64,000 nucleotides of DNA from Ensifer sp. LCM 4579 (GCF_001854885.1 NZ_MDDV01000024.1:124001-188000), one strand, 5' to 3'. Positions 9,144-18,278 are shown, numbered from the stretch's first letter. A program made the numbers and translations. Notes: a model not told the origin generated them from the letters alone.

Positions 9144-9232
9144 CAGCGCCGCGCGTCGTTTCAGGCTGTAGCCCTTTGAATTGCTGCATGTCTTAGTCCC
9201 TAAATCGAGGTGGAGTTAAGGAGACATGCAGT
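9144..9232 (+). repeat. RIME-like intergenic mosaic repeat (truncated copy)
   Basis: Shares a long block with 42636-42738: CAGCGCCGCGCGTC, GCTGTAG, TTTGAATTGCTGCAT and AGGAGACATGCAG. The right half has a 10-bp perfect stem CTGCATGTCT/AGACATGCAG. This copy lacks the GACGCGCAAAGG part present at 42.6 kb, so it is a deleted mosaic. The related left-half module recurs at 23.9 and 30.1 kb. Confidence 0.7.
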
Positions 9233-9240
9233 GGTTCCGC

Positions 9241-9327
9241 CTATTCGCCGAAGCGAATGAACAACGCCCCGACGAGACCGAAGACGACGATGCATTGCAG
9301 GATGTACATCGGCCATTCCTGTGACAT
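9241..9327 (-). CDS. Putative 28-residue single-span membrane peptide
   Basis: Short ORF starting MSQEWPMYILQC and ending LFIRFGE. It has one hydrophobic span (YILQCIVVFGLVGALFI) and GGGAGGG before the ATG as a ribosome site. It lies on the ccoNOQP strand, 195 bp past ccoP and beyond the predicted terminator at 9412-9444, so it may be independently transcribed. Tiny single-span subunits of cbb3 oxidases exist (CcoQ, CcoM), but there is no sequence evidence that this is one. It could also be a chance ORF. Confidence 0.4.
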   Translation of the reverse strand: MSQEWPMYILQCIVVFGLVGALFIRFGE

Positions 9328-9411
9328 CTGGCGCCCTCCCGTCGAGTACCACCGCTGCCGAGCCCTGAAGGGCCATGGGCAAGTCTAACATTTCCGGCCG
9401 ATTTCGGCACG

Positions 9412-9444
9412 GAAAAGCCGCGCGCCCGGTCAAGGACGCGCGGC
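9412..9444 (-). terminator. Intrinsic terminator after ccoP
   Basis: On the minus strand an 8-bp GC stem (GCCGCGCG/CGCGCGGC) with a 12-nt loop is followed by TTTTCC. It lies 78 bp past the ccoP stop and should end the ccoNOQP transcript, so ccoG does not read through from it. Confidence 0.6.
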
Positions 9445-9521
9445 AGGAGCGGGCAAGAAAAGTGTGAGCGGTTTTCCGCGCCGCAGCACAAGTCGACGGC
9501 GTGCTTCGACCGGCTCGCGTC

Positions 9522-10385
9522 CTACTCGCCGCCACCCAGCGAATGGACGAAGACCGCGAGCTGCTTGACGGTGGTGTCGCCGATGCGCGGCAGCCAGGCG
9601 GGCATGACACCGTGCCTCGGTGCCTTCATCTGGTCGATGATCGCCTGCTCGCCGCTTCCCTTCAGCCAGATCGCGTCTGCGAGGTTGGGTGCCCCGAATT
9701 CGCGGCTGCCGGTGGCGTCCGCCCCGTGGCACGAGGCGCAATTATCTGCAAAGAGCTGCTTTCCGGGCTCCACCAGGGCTGCGTCCGACGGCGTAGCGGT
9801 GAGGCTCACGACATAGGCGGCGGTCTGGCGCAGTTCATCCTGCGTCAGCATGTCCGCGAAGGACGGCATCTCCGAGACGCGCGTCTCGCCGTCGCCCGCA
9901 AAGCGGATACCATGGGCGATCGTCTGATAGAGCGCCTCAGCGCCGCCGCCCCAGAGCCAGTCGTCGTCGTTCAGGTTCGGGAAGCCCTTGCCACCCGCAG
10001 CACCCGACCCATGGCACTGAGCACAGTTCACCTTGAAGGCCGAAGCGCCGGCCGCAACCGCGAATTGCCGCAGCTGCGGATCGGCGATGATCTCCTCGAC
10101 CGTGCTGGAGGCGATACGCTCCACGTTGCCGGCCTGGGCCGCCTTGGCATCGGCGAGTTCGGTGCTGACTTCCGCGCGGCTGGAATATCCGAGCACGCCC
10201 TTGGTCGCTTCGGTCAACAACGGCCAGGAGGGATAGGCGATCGCGTAACCGATGCCCCAGAGGATGGTCGCATAGAAGGTGTAGACCCACCAGCGCGGCA
10301 TCGGATTGTTGAGTTCGCGGATGCCGTCCCACACGTGACCGGTGGTTTCGACGCCGCTGATCTCGTCGATATGTTTGTCCGCCAT
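9522..10385 (-). CDS. ccoP: cbb3 cytochrome oxidase subunit III, diheme CcoP/FixP
   Basis: Membrane-anchored diheme cytochrome c that passes electrons to CcoO/CcoN. Its 287 residues start MADKHIDE. The conserved TGHVWDGIRELNNPMPRWW leads into a single N-terminal membrane span near residues 33-53. Two c-heme sites follow: CAQCH near residue 120 and CASCH near residue 215, with candidate axial methionines in EMPSF and MPAWL. It is the last gene of ccoNOQP, 3 bp after ccoQ, and is followed by a terminator hairpin. Confidence 0.96.
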   Translation of the reverse strand: MADKHIDEISGVETTGHVWDGIRELNNPMPRWWVYTFYATILWGIGYAIAYPSWPLLTEATKGVLGYSSRAEVSTELADAKAAQAGNVERIASSTVEEIIADPQLRQFAVAAGASAFKVNCAQCHGSGAAGGKGFPNLNDDDWLWGGGAEALYQTIAHGIRFAGDGETRVSEMPSFADMLTQDELRQTAAYVVSLTATPSDAALVEPGKQLFADNCASCHGADATGSREFGAPNLADAIWLKGSGEQAIIDQMKAPRHGVMPAWLPRIGDTTVKQLAVFVHSLGGGE

Positions 10386-10388
10386 GGA

Positions 10389-10604
10389 TCAGTCCTCCTT
10401 TCGAGCGGCATGAGGAAAAGTGTGCAGCGGTTTTCCGCCCGCGTGCCGCGCAGACTCTTCGACGAAGGGGATGATGGCGGCCTGTTGGGCGGCCTTCCTG
10501 GCGCCCGGCCGGAAAACGAAAAGGACGACGGCGAGGAAGAAGACCGTCATGGCGAGCAGCCCCCAGCTGTCGGCGAAGTGGCGCATGGCCGTGTAGGTTT
10601 CCAT
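10389..10604 (-). CDS. ccoQ: cbb3 oxidase small subunit CcoQ/FixQ
   Basis: Protein of 71 residues starting METYTAMRHFADSWGLL, with one membrane span (LLAMTVFFLAVVLFVF) followed by the basic tail RPGARKAAQQAA. This is the usual CcoQ layout; it stabilises the oxidase and its association with CcoP. An in-frame ATG at 10616 is possible, but METYT is the canonical N-terminus. It lies 14 bp after ccoO. Confidence 0.92.
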   Translation of the reverse strand: METYTAMRHFADSWGLLAMTVFFLAVVLFVFRPGARKAAQQAAIIPFVEESARHAGGKPLHTFPHAARKED

Positions 10605-10618
10605 GGGAGCCTCCATCT

Positions 10619-11350
10619 TTAGCGATAGCCGGTGGTGTCGTCATAGGTGGAGAAGTCGACGAGCGTGCCGAGCATCTGCAGATAGGCGACGAGCGCGTCC
10701 ATCTCCGTCAGCTTTTGCGGATCGCCGTCGAAGTCGCCGAGCTTGGCCTTGGGATAGCGCGCCTCGATGCCGGACGTATCGGCATTGGGGTCCGCCTGTG
10801 CCTTGAGATCGCTAAGCGCATTGTCGATCATCTCGTCCGTATAGGGAACGCCGACCGCCCTGTTGGCCTTAAGGCTCATGGCGACGTCCTTCACGTCAAG
10901 CGGCGTCGCCTTCAGGAAGGCGTAGCTCGGCATCACCGACTCCGGCACGACGGAGCGCGGCTCTATCATGTGCTGGACGTGCCATTCGTTCGAGTAGCGA
11001 TCGCCGACTCGGGCGAGGTCCGGCCCTGTCCGCTTCGAACCCCACTGGAACGGATGGTCGTACATGGATTCGGCCGCAAGCGAATAGTGCCCGTAGCGCT
11101 CCACTTCGTCGCGGAACGGCCGGATCATCTGGCTGTGGCAGACATAGCAGCCCTCGCGGACGTAGATGTTGCGCCCGGCGAGCTCCAGCGGCGAATAGGG
11201 CCGCATGCCTTCCACCTTCTCGATCGTATTCTCGAGATAAAAGAGCGGCGCGATTTCCACGATGCCGCCGACGGAGACGACGAGCAGCGAACCGACGAGC
11301 AGCAGCGTGGCATTGCGTTCGAGGATGGCGTGTCTATCGAGAATGGACAT
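10619..11350 (-). CDS. ccoO: cbb3 cytochrome oxidase subunit II, monoheme CcoO/FixO
   Basis: Membrane-bound monoheme cytochrome c of 243 residues. The N-terminal anchor is near residues 13-38 ([21 protein letters not shown]). The heme c site [13 protein letters not shown] is around residue 70, and the conserved GPDLARVG and MPSYAFL segments, the latter with the likely axial Met, follow. The frame is open far upstream inside ccoN, but [17 protein letters not shown] at 11350 is the standard start, 11 bp after the ccoN stop. Confidence 0.96.
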   Translation of the reverse strand: MSILDRHAILERNATLLLVGSLLVVSVGGIVEIAPLFYLENTIEKVEGMRPYSPLELAGRNIYVREGCYVCHSQMIRPFRDEVERYGHYSLAAESMYDHPFQWGSKRTGPDLARVGDRYSNEWHVQHMIEPRSVVPESVMPSYAFLKATPLDVKDVAMSLKANRAVGVPYTDEMIDNALSDLKAQADPNADTSGIEARYPKAKLGDFDGDPQKLTEMDALVAYLQMLGTLVDFSTYDDTTGYR

Positions 11351-11361
11351 GGTCTGCCCTC

Positions 11362-12984
11362 CTATTCCGCAAGCTGCGCGACCGGCGCCGCGCCGAGGAT
11401 CGGTTCTTCCTCGCGCACGCGTCCGAGGATTGTCATCGTGATGTTGAAGGCCATGATCAGGGCACCGGCCAGGAACAGGGCGCCGCCGACGGCACGCATC
11501 ACGTAGTACGGGAACATCGCCGCCACCGTTTCCGCGAAGGAATAGACGAGGAAGCCCTGGTCGTCGTACTCGCGCCACATCAGGCCCTGCTGGATGCCGG
11601 CGACCCACATGACGGCGGCATAGACGACGATGCCGAGGGTGGCGAGCCAGAAGTGCCAATTGATCATGCGCACGCTGTAGAGCCGTTCGCGGTTCCAGAG
11701 CTTCGGCACGAGATAGTAAATGGCGCCGAAAGTGATCAGACCGTTCCAGCCGAGCGCACCCGAATGCACGTGGCCGATGGTCCAGTCGGTATAGTGGCTG
11801 AGCGAGTTGACGGTCTTGATCGACATCATGGGCCCCTCGAAGGTCGCCATGCCGTAAAAGGCGACGGCCATCACCATCATGCGCACGATCGGATCGGTGC
11901 GGACCTTGTCCCAGGCGCCCGAGAGCGTCATCAGGCCGTTGATCATGCCGCCCCAGGAGGGCATCCAGAGCATGACGGAGAAGACCATGCCGAGCGTCTG
12001 CGCCCAATCCGGCAGGGCCGTGTAGTGCAGGTGATGGGGTCCGGCCCAGATATACATGAAGATCAGCGCCCAGAAGTGGATGATCGACAGCCGGTAGGAA
12101 TAGACGGGACGGTTCACCTGCTTGGGGATGAAGTAGTACATCATCGCCAGGAAGCCGGCTGTCAGGAAGAAGCCGACGGCATTATGCCCGTACCACCATT
12201 GCGTCAGCGCATCCTGCACGCCCGAAAAGGCCGAATAGCTCTTGGAGCCGAGGAAGGAGACCGGCACCGCCAGATTGTTGACGACGTGCAGCATGGCGAT
12301 GGTGACGATGAAGGACAGATAGAACCAGTTCGCCACATAGATATGCGGTTCCTTGCGTTTCAGGATCGTGCCGAGGAAGACGGCGAGATAGGCAACCCAG
12401 ACGATCGTCAGCCAGAGGTCCACGTACCACTCCGGCTCCGCATATTCCCGGCTCTGGGTGATGCCGAGCAGGTAACCGGTGGCGGCCATGACGATGAAGA
12501 GCTGGTAGCCCCAGAAGACGAACCAGGCGAGATCGCCGCCGAAGAGGCGCGCGCGGCTCGTGCGCTGCACGACATAGAAGGAGGTGGCGATCAGCGCATT
12601 GCCGCCGAAGGCGAAGATGACGGCGGACGTATGAAGCGGCCGCACGCGCCCGAAATTGAACCAGGGTTCGATGTTGAGATCAGGAAAGGCGAGCTGCAGC
12701 GCGATCACGACCCCTACTAAGAAGCCGACCACCCCCCAAGCCATCGTGGCGATCACGCCGTATTTCACGACTTCGTCGAAATATTCCGATTGCGGCGCCG
12801 GCGCCCGGCCAGCGATCGCCGGCCGGAACTCCGTCCGGCGCATCAGCACGATCGCGCCGCCGATGAGCACGAAGAACAGAACCCACATATGCGCCCCGAA
12901 TGGGCGGTCCTGGGCGAAGCCAGCCCCGATCAGCGCCAGGAAGGCGCCCACCGCGAGCAAGAGCATCTCGAATGTGTATTTCAT
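11362..12984 (-). CDS. ccoN: cbb3 cytochrome oxidase catalytic subunit I CcoN/FixN
   Basis: Heme b/b3-CuB catalytic subunit of 540 residues. It starts [15 protein letters not shown] at 12984 and has about 12-14 membrane spans. Ligand histidines are recognisable in [18 protein letters not shown], in [15 protein letters not shown], in the CuB pair of [15 protein letters not shown], and in [17 protein letters not shown]. The enzyme reduces oxygen with high affinity under microaerobic conditions. It is the first gene of ccoNOQP, with an FNR/FixK box 100 bp upstream. Confidence 0.97.
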   Translation of the reverse strand: MKYTFEMLLLAVGAFLALIGAGFAQDRPFGAHMWVLFFVLIGGAIVLMRRTEFRPAIAGRAPAPQSEYFDEVVKYGVIATMAWGVVGFLVGVVIALQLAFPDLNIEPWFNFGRVRPLHTSAVIFAFGGNALIATSFYVVQRTSRARLFGGDLAWFVFWGYQLFIVMAATGYLLGITQSREYAEPEWYVDLWLTIVWVAYLAVFLGTILKRKEPHIYVANWFYLSFIVTIAMLHVVNNLAVPVSFLGSKSYSAFSGVQDALTQWWYGHNAVGFFLTAGFLAMMYYFIPKQVNRPVYSYRLSIIHFWALIFMYIWAGPHHLHYTALPDWAQTLGMVFSVMLWMPSWGGMINGLMTLSGAWDKVRTDPIVRMMVMAVAFYGMATFEGPMMSIKTVNSLSHYTDWTIGHVHSGALGWNGLITFGAIYYLVPKLWNRERLYSVRMINWHFWLATLGIVVYAAVMWVAGIQQGLMWREYDDQGFLVYSFAETVAAMFPYYVMRAVGGALFLAGALIMAFNITMTILGRVREEEPILGAAPVAQLAE

Positions 12985-13083
12985 GGTTGGGTCCCCAACT
13001 TTTCTCAGCTTGCCGACGCTCGCGCGCGATTTTCGGCGCGATCCAGCCAGCCTGAGAATTGTCAGAGTCACCCCTTGGCCGCC

Positions 13084-13097
13084 TTGATTCAGATCAA
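13084..13097. promoter_or_regulatory. Perfect FNR/FixK anaerobox between ccoN and the hemerythrin-like gene
   Basis: TTGATTCAGATCAA is a perfect match to TTGAT-N4-ATCAA. It lies 100 bp before ccoN (minus) and 81 bp before the hemerythrin-like gene (plus), so it could serve both. Distance favours ccoN as a class II-type target once the transcript leader is counted. Confidence 0.85.
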
Positions 13098-13177
13098 GGT
13101 TGGGCCCGGCGCCATGTCGCATCCTCACCGGTAAAGGAGGACCGTCCTTGAGGAGGTACTGGAAAGGACCGGAGCGC

Positions 13178-13687
13178 ATGGCAGCAGGGATCAATCGGCC
13201 ACCGCCGTTGGAAGGCCCGCGCGCCGCGGCCAACGAGGCATATGCCGAGCCGCTCGCCTGGCTCGCAAGCGCCCACAAGGAGCAGCTGGCGCTCTGCGAC
13301 AGCTTGGAGGCGATCGCCGACAGCCTCCCGGGCGAGATCGATCGCGAAATATGCGCCTATGCGGCAAGGATGCTGGCGCCGATGCTGCGCCAGTTTCATG
13401 CCGGCGAGGAGCGCATCGTCTTCGATTGGGCCGAGCAGCGTTTCGGCGACGATCCGTCGGCGCGCGCTTCGCTCGAGCGGCTGAAATACGAGCATTGCGA
13501 GGACGAGTGCTTTGCCGAGGAATTGACGGAAATGCTGGACCGGCTCGGATCGGCAGACAACACCGTGAACCCCGAGACGGCCGGCTACATGCTGCGCGGC
13601 TTCTTCACCAATCTGCGCCGCCACGTCAGCTTCGAACAGGAGTGCCTGCGCGGCATTGTCGCTCGCCAGACGCACGATCCGAACTGA
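13178..13687 (+). CDS. Hemerythrin-like (HHE) domain protein
   Basis: Cytosolic four-helix protein of 169 residues with a hemerythrin-type di-iron pattern: [16 protein letters not shown], then [28 protein letters not shown] and [13 protein letters not shown]. These give the spaced His and Glu/Asp ligands. Such proteins bind oxygen or nitric oxide, or protect iron centres. The ATG at 13178 has GGAGCGC upstream. It is divergent from ccoNOQP across a perfect anaerobox, which suggests induction at low oxygen with the oxidase. Confidence 0.8.
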   Translation: MAAGINRPPPLEGPRAAANEAYAEPLAWLASAHKEQLALCDSLEAIADSLPGEIDREICAYAARMLAPMLRQFHAGEERIVFDWAEQRFGDDPSARASLERLKYEHCEDECFAEELTEMLDRLGSADNTVNPETAGYMLRGFFTNLRRHVSFEQECLRGIVARQTHDPN

Positions 13688-13737
13688 TTGGCGGCCGGCG
13701 GATGGGGCGTTGACGCTTCGGCCTCACGGTTCCCGGT

Positions 13738-14448
13738 TCAAGCCGCGATCGCCCGCCGCCGGTCGGCCTGTTCCTGAATGACGAGAATGGCGCCGATCAC
13801 CTTGCCTTTGCTCGACAGGCAGGGCGTCATCCGACAACGGACCAGGACGGTGCTTCCGCCGACGGCCTTGGCGAAGGAATAGTCGACGATTTCCCCCGCA
13901 AAGCAGCGGTCGAGACAGGATTTGACGCGCTGCTCGAACCGCTGGAGGCCGATGAATTCGACCACGTGGCGGCCGATGAGATCGATCGGCTTGCTTCCGA
14001 GATGACACGCATTGGCCCGGTTCGTATAAAGATAGCGGTAGTCGGGCGTGATGACGGCGATCCGATCGGGGAAGGAATCGAGGATCGCCTCGTTGAGCAG
14101 GCCTTCGTCGGCTCGCCCCCTTTTCGGCAGCTTCGGGACGCGTTCGAGATCGAGCCCCGCCACGTCGTCCGCACCGGTCGCTGCGAAATACCGGTCGATC
14201 AGGGAGCGAAGCAATTGCGAATGGCGCAGCACGCAGGTGAGATCGTCCGCCTCGGCGCGCACCATGTCCACGAGAAACTGGAATTGAAGGCGCGCATCCT
14301 CGACGCTGGCCGCTTTCCGGTCATAGACCGCCCTCAGGATGGGATCGAGTTCACGGTCCAGAATGCCGATCAGATGTTCGTCTGCCACCTTTACGGCATA
14401 TTGCATCTGCGAATACTTGAACCAGAACAGTTCAATCAATTCCTTCAA
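13738..14448 (-). CDS. PAS-domain protein of unknown function
   Basis: About 236 residues. The N-terminal half is helical (LKELIELFWFKYSQMQYAVK onward). The C-terminal half is a PAS domain: ILDSFPDRIAVITPDYRYLY, then NRANACHLGSKPIDLIGRHV, then RCRMTPCLSSKGKVIGAILV. No output domain is visible, so it may act through protein contacts. The start is uncertain: TTG at 14448 follows a GGGG stretch. The longer TTG at 14484 lies inside a 10-bp perfect hairpin, which argues against it. It is convergent with the hemerythrin-like gene. Confidence 0.7.
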   Translation of the reverse strand: MKELIELFWFKYSQMQYAVKVADEHLIGILDRELDPILRAVYDRKAASVEDARLQFQFLVDMVRAEADDLTCVLRHSQLLRSLIDRYFAATGADDVAGLDLERVPKLPKRGRADEGLLNEAILDSFPDRIAVITPDYRYLYTNRANACHLGSKPIDLIGRHVVEFIGLQRFEQRVKSCLDRCFAGEIVDYSFAKAVGGSTVLVRCRMTPCLSSKGKVIGAILVIQEQADRRRAIAA

Positions 14449-14468
14449 TTTTAAACCCCGTTGCCAGC

Positions 14469-14495
14469 CGAAACGCCGAGCCAACCGGCGTTTCG
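14469..14495. repeat. Perfect 10-bp hairpin 5' of the PAS gene
   Basis: CGAAACGCCG and CGGCGTTTCG flank a 7-nt loop, 21 bp before the proposed PAS-gene start. It could be a leader structure or an operator. Confidence 0.5.
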
Positions 14496-14675
14496 CAGCC
14501 GATCGCCCAGGTTGGCGGATTGCCCCTCATTCAACACGCATCCGCGCATGTTCCCCAGAACACAACAATAGGTTTACACCCACTGCGCGCGACCGTTCAA
14601 CAAAAAGAAAGTGAATTCGGCGGACCTGCAACGTTTCCGAAAGCGGCCGTCGAGCAAAAAAGAGCATCGGTCCGC

Positions 14676-14695
14676 AAATCCGAAGCGACTTCGGA
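14676..14695 (-). terminator. Candidate terminator after lpxXL
   Basis: TCCGAAG-TCG-CTTCGGA followed by TTTG on the minus strand, 23 bp past the lpxXL stop. The stem is short and the T-tract weak, but the position is right for the end of the acpXL operon. Confidence 0.45.
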
Positions 14696-14717
14696 ACACG
14701 TCCGTGTTTTTCCTGTT

Positions 14718-15647
14718 TTACAGGCTGCGCTTGATGTGCCAGCGGTCGTGGTACCAGAGCCATTGGCCGGGATATTCGCGAACCCAGCTCTCGACCTTGT
14801 CGTTCAGCATCTGCGCCGTTGCCGTGACGTCGACGCTGCCGTCCGCCCGGCGCGGAATTTCGACCGCCGGCTCCAGTTCCAGCCGGAAACGGCCGCCCGG
14901 CAAACGGATGCAGCGGGCGGGATAGACTTCGCAATTGAACTGCCGCACGAGCTTGGCAAGCAGCGGATTGGTCTGCACGTCGCGGCCGAAGAACTTCGTC
15001 TTGAGCCCCTTGCGGAACTTCTGGTCGACGAGGACGCCGACGCCGCTGCCCCGTTCGAGCTGACGGGCGAGCGCGAAGGAGGAGCCCGCATGCGACGGCA
15101 CGAGATTGCCCATGCGGGTCTTGCGGAACTCGAACACCTTGTCGGCGAGATAGGGATTGTTCGGGGGCCGGAAGAGAACCGTCACCTCGAGCCCGAAGGC
15201 GGAACCCGCGACCGGCAGCATTTCGAAATTGCCGCTATGCGCCGTGAAAACGATGAAGGGTCGCGGATTGTCCCGCAGTTCCATGAAGAGCGGGATGCCG
15301 GAGACCTCCACCCTGCCCGGCTCGGGCCGCGCGGGATCGAAATCGAAGAGGCGGTCGAGGAAGACATATTCGGCTGCGAGCCGCCCCATATTGCCCCAGC
15401 TTTCGAGCGCGATCGTCTCGATCTCCGCCTCGCTCTTCTCCGGGAAGGCATTGCGCAGATTGGTCAGCGTCAGCCTGTGGCGGCGGGTTTTCGGCCCGAT
15501 CCAGCGCGCGACGCGATCCATGAAATTGATCGCCGCATCCGGCGGCAGAAGCTTCAGCACCGACAGAAGCAGGAGCACGAACTGAGCGATCGCCCATTGC
15601 CGGAAGCGATCGGCGGCAAGCACCAGCCGTGTGATCAGTATGCGCAC
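14718..15647 (-). CDS. lpxXL: Lipid A very-long-chain acyltransferase LpxXL-type
   Basis: LpxL/MsbB-family inner-membrane acyltransferase of 309 residues, expected to move the 27-hydroxyoctacosanoyl chain from AcpXL to lipid A. The N-terminal anchor is WAIAQFVLLLLSVLKLL. The catalytic HX4E motif is HSGNFE near residue 140, preceded by IVFTA. The substrate-pocket motif VLVDQKFRKG and the final GQWLWYHDRWHIKR are typical of the family. The start is taken as GTG at 15647, overlapping the upstream dehydrogenase gene in a translationally coupled manner. It is last in the acpXL cluster. Confidence 0.88.
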   Translation of the reverse strand: MRILITRLVLAADRFRQWAIAQFVLLLLSVLKLLPPDAAINFMDRVARWIGPKTRRHRLTLTNLRNAFPEKSEAEIETIALESWGNMGRLAAEYVFLDRLFDFDPARPEPGRVEVSGIPLFMELRDNPRPFIVFTAHSGNFEMLPVAGSAFGLEVTVLFRPPNNPYLADKVFEFRKTRMGNLVPSHAGSSFALARQLERGSGVGVLVDQKFRKGLKTKFFGRDVQTNPLLAKLVRQFNCEVYPARCIRLPGGRFRLELEPAVEIPRRADGSVDVTATAQMLNDKVESWVREYPGQWLWYHDRWHIKRSL

Positions 15648-15652
15648 CGGCT

Positions 15653-16681
15653 TCAGTCCATCCTGAGGACGATCTTGCCGAAGATCTGGCGGGACTCCAT
15701 CCGCTCCAGCGCCCGGTCGATGTCGGTGAGTCCGACCTCCGTGTCGATCACCGGATGAACGAGCCCGCGCGCCATCTTCTGCATGGCGTTCGCCATGTTC
15801 TCCATGCGACAGCCGAAGGAGCCGAGCAGCTTCAACTGCTGCTGGAAGAGCATCATCAGGTTCATGTCTGTCGACACGCCCGAGGTCGAGCCGCAGGTGA
15901 CGAGACGTCCGCCGCGCTTCATCGACAGCATCGAGCCTGCCCAGGTGTCCTTGCCGACATGCTCGAAGACGACGTCGACGCCCTTCTTCTTCGTGAGCTT
16001 GCGCACCACGCCCTCGAAGCGGTCGGTGCGGTAGTTGATGACGTGATCGGCGCCGAGCGCCTTGGCTTTCTCGATCTTGTCGTCGGAGCCGACCGTGGTG
16101 ATGACCGTGCAGCCGATCTTCTTCGCAAGCTGGATGGCGGCCGTGCCGATGCCGGAGCCGCCCGCATGGACGAGGATCGTCTCGCCCGGCTCGAGCCTGG
16201 CATTGTCGAAGAGCATGTGTTCGACCGTCCCGAAGGTGACCGGCGCCAGCGCCGCACCGACCGCATCGACGCCCGAAGGTGCCGGCACCAGCAGGCGAGC
16301 CGGCAGGTTGACCTTCTCCTGCGCAAAGCCGTCGAGATGGAAGCCGTGCACGCCGCCCACATGTTCGCAGAGATTGTCGCGCCCCTCCCTGCAGGGCCGG
16401 CAAAGGCCGCAGGTGCGCGCGCCATAGATCGACACGAGTTGCCCCGGCAGCACATTGGCGACACCCGGCCCGATACTCTCGACGACGCCGGAAGCCTCCG
16501 CACCGATCACCAGCGGCATCTTGCGCTTGGCGAAAGCCATGCCGCGCCAGCCCCAGACGTCGATGTGGTTGAGCGCAACTGCCTTGACGCGCAGCGTCAC
16601 CTCGCCGGGACCGGGCGCCTCCGGCTCCGGGAGATCGGTGATTTCGAGCTTGCGGTCATCGAGCAGTTGCAGGGCGCGCAT
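15653..16681 (-). CDS. MDR/zinc-type alcohol dehydrogenase-like protein of the acpXL cluster
   Basis: Medium-chain dehydrogenase/reductase of 342 residues. It has the GroES-like N-terminal domain, a structural zinc-site cysteine set (CGLCRPCREGRDNLC) and a nucleotide-binding GGSGIGTAAIQLAKK near residue 175. GAEASGVVESIG is the conserved zinc-enzyme segment. By position it is the best candidate for the enoyl-reduction or a related redox step of very-long-chain acyl synthesis on AcpXL, since no FabI/FabV-type reductase is in the cluster. That role is inference. Confidence 0.82.
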   Translation of the reverse strand: MRALQLLDDRKLEITDLPEPEAPGPGEVTLRVKAVALNHIDVWGWRGMAFAKRKMPLVIGAEASGVVESIGPGVANVLPGQLVSIYGARTCGLCRPCREGRDNLCEHVGGVHGFHLDGFAQEKVNLPARLLVPAPSGVDAVGAALAPVTFGTVEHMLFDNARLEPGETILVHAGGSGIGTAAIQLAKKIGCTVITTVGSDDKIEKAKALGADHVINYRTDRFEGVVRKLTKKKGVDVVFEHVGKDTWAGSMLSMKRGGRLVTCGSTSGVSTDMNLMMLFQQQLKLLGSFGCRMENMANAMQKMARGLVHPVIDTEVGLTDIDRALERMESRQIFGKIVLRMD

Positions 16682-16785
16682 GGTGTTTCCTTTGTTCTAT
16701 TCGTCGAGCGGCAAGGTCGTGCGGAACCTTGGGGCATATACATGTCTAGCGCACGCGTCGCTATGCTGAAGGAGGAGGCGCTGCA

Positions 16786-16957
16786 CCCCCCTCTGGCCTG
16801 CCGGGCATCTCCCCCATAAGGGGGGAGATCGACTCGCGTCGATCCCCCGTCCTAACAAAAAGGCTCGGCAAATGCAGGGCCGGTTGATGGACGCACCGCG
16901 CGTGCCGCATCCAATCTCCACCCTTGTGGGGGAGATGGCCGGCAGGCCAGAGGGGGG
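16786..16957. repeat. REP-type palindromic doublet (intergenic copy)
   Basis: Two GC-rich units in inverted orientation about 70 bp apart. The left unit reads CCCCCTCTGGCCTGCCGGGC then ATCTCCCCCATAAGGGGGGAG. The right one is its reverse complement with small differences. It fills most of the 313-bp gap between the dehydrogenase gene and fabF1. The same family is inserted twice inside cobN and lies near cobA and upstream of bmt. Confidence 0.85.
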
Positions 16958-16994
16958 TAGCGGCTCTCGCCATCGCTTAACTGCCCATGCGCCC

Positions 16995-18278
16995 TCACAC
17001 CGGCTCGGCCGTCATCACAAGGCTGGCGTTCTGGCCGCCGAAGCCGAAGGAGTTTGAAAGTACCGCCGTCACCTGCTGGTCGCGCTTCACATTCGGAACG
17101 ACATCGAGAACGATGGCCGGATCCGGGTTCTGGTAGTTGATCGTCGGCGGCAGTGTTCCGGTCAGCATCGTCTGGATCGAGAACACCGCCTCGACCGCGC
17201 CGGCCGCCGTCAGCGTATGACCGATCATCGACTTGTTGGACGAAACCGGAATTGACGGCAGGCGCTCGCCGAAGACGGCCGACATGGAGAGATATTCCAT
17301 CTTGTCGTTTTCCGGCGTCGACGTGCCGTGGGCATTGATGTAGCCGATGGCGCTTTCGTCGATGCCGGCATCCGCAAGCGCCGCCCGGATCGTTGCAATC
17401 GCCGGCCCGCCATCGGGCGAGGAACGCGTGCGGTGGAAGAGATCCGCCTTCTCGCCGCAGCCCTTCAGGATGCCGTAGACGCGCGCGCCACGGGCGACTG
17501 CCGCCTCCAGCGACTCCAGCACCAGCGTCGCCGCCCCTTCGGCAATGACGAAGCCGTCACGGTCCTTGGTGAAGGGTTTCGACGCCTTTTCCGGCGGGTC
17601 GTTCTGGGTCGAGAGCGCCGACAGCAGCGAGAAGCGGATCAACGCTTCCGCACTGACCGAGCCGTCGGTTGCGACCGTCAGCGCCCGCTCGGTGCGGCCC
17701 TGGCGGATCGCCTCGACGCCAAGCTGGATCGCCGTGGCGCCTGAAGCGCACGCGGTCGAAAGCGTCACCGGAAGGCCGCGGGTGCCGAAACGGTCGGCGA
17801 GACGCTCGGAAATCGCGCCGAAGAGCACCGCCTCATGGAACACCGGATCGGCTTTCTGCCGCATGGCGGCGAGGAAGCGGTTATAGGCATCCCCCGGCCG
17901 CTCCGACGGCGGCGAGCGGTCGGCGAGCTCGAAGCGGGCGCTCCACTCCGGCTCGATCGGCGGCGCGGCGAGGAACAGCGGCCCGTTGAAGTCGCCCGAA
18001 ATCCCGGCCTGCGATAGCGCCTCCAGGGTCGTCTCCCGCGCCATCGCATAGGAGCGCTCGACGGCATTTTCCGCCGGCAGCTCGATGAAGTCGACCGTGC
18101 CGCAGATGCGGGTCGAGAGGCTGTCCGTCGGGAAACGGGTGATCTTGTGAATACCCGATACGCCGCCCGTGAGCGCGGCCCAGTTGTCTTCGATCCCCTG
18201 GCCGAGCGAGGTGATGACGCCCATGCCCGTCACGGCGACGATCGGACGGCCCAGATGGTCCTTGTATGCCTTGCTCAT
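16995..18278 (-). CDS. fabF1XL: Beta-ketoacyl-ACP synthase II, catalytic (fabF1XL type)
   Basis: Condensing enzyme of 427 residues for elongation on AcpXL. The full catalytic triad is present: Cys in TLSTACASGATAIQ near residue 185, the first His in YINAHGTSTPENDKME near residue 318, and the second His in NKSMIGHTLTAAGAVEA near residue 355. The glycine-rich SNSFGFGGQNASLV ends the fold. It lies directly downstream of fabF2, a homologue that has lost these residues, so a KS/KS-like heterodimer is plausible. Gene order acpXL-fabZ-fabF2-fabF1-adh-lpxXL supports a dedicated very-long-chain acyl role. Confidence 0.92.
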   Translation of the reverse strand: MSKAYKDHLGRPIVAVTGMGVITSLGQGIEDNWAALTGGVSGIHKITRFPTDSLSTRICGTVDFIELPAENAVERSYAMARETTLEALSQAGISGDFNGPLFLAAPPIEPEWSARFELADRSPPSERPGDAYNRFLAAMRQKADPVFHEAVLFGAISERLADRFGTRGLPVTLSTACASGATAIQLGVEAIRQGRTERALTVATDGSVSAEALIRFSLLSALSTQNDPPEKASKPFTKDRDGFVIAEGAATLVLESLEAAVARGARVYGILKGCGEKADLFHRTRSSPDGGPAIATIRAALADAGIDESAIGYINAHGTSTPENDKMEYLSMSAVFGERLPSIPVSSNKSMIGHTLTAAGAVEAVFSIQTMLTGTLPPTINYQNPDPAIVLDVVPNVKRDQQVTAVLSNSFGFGGQNASLVMTAEPV

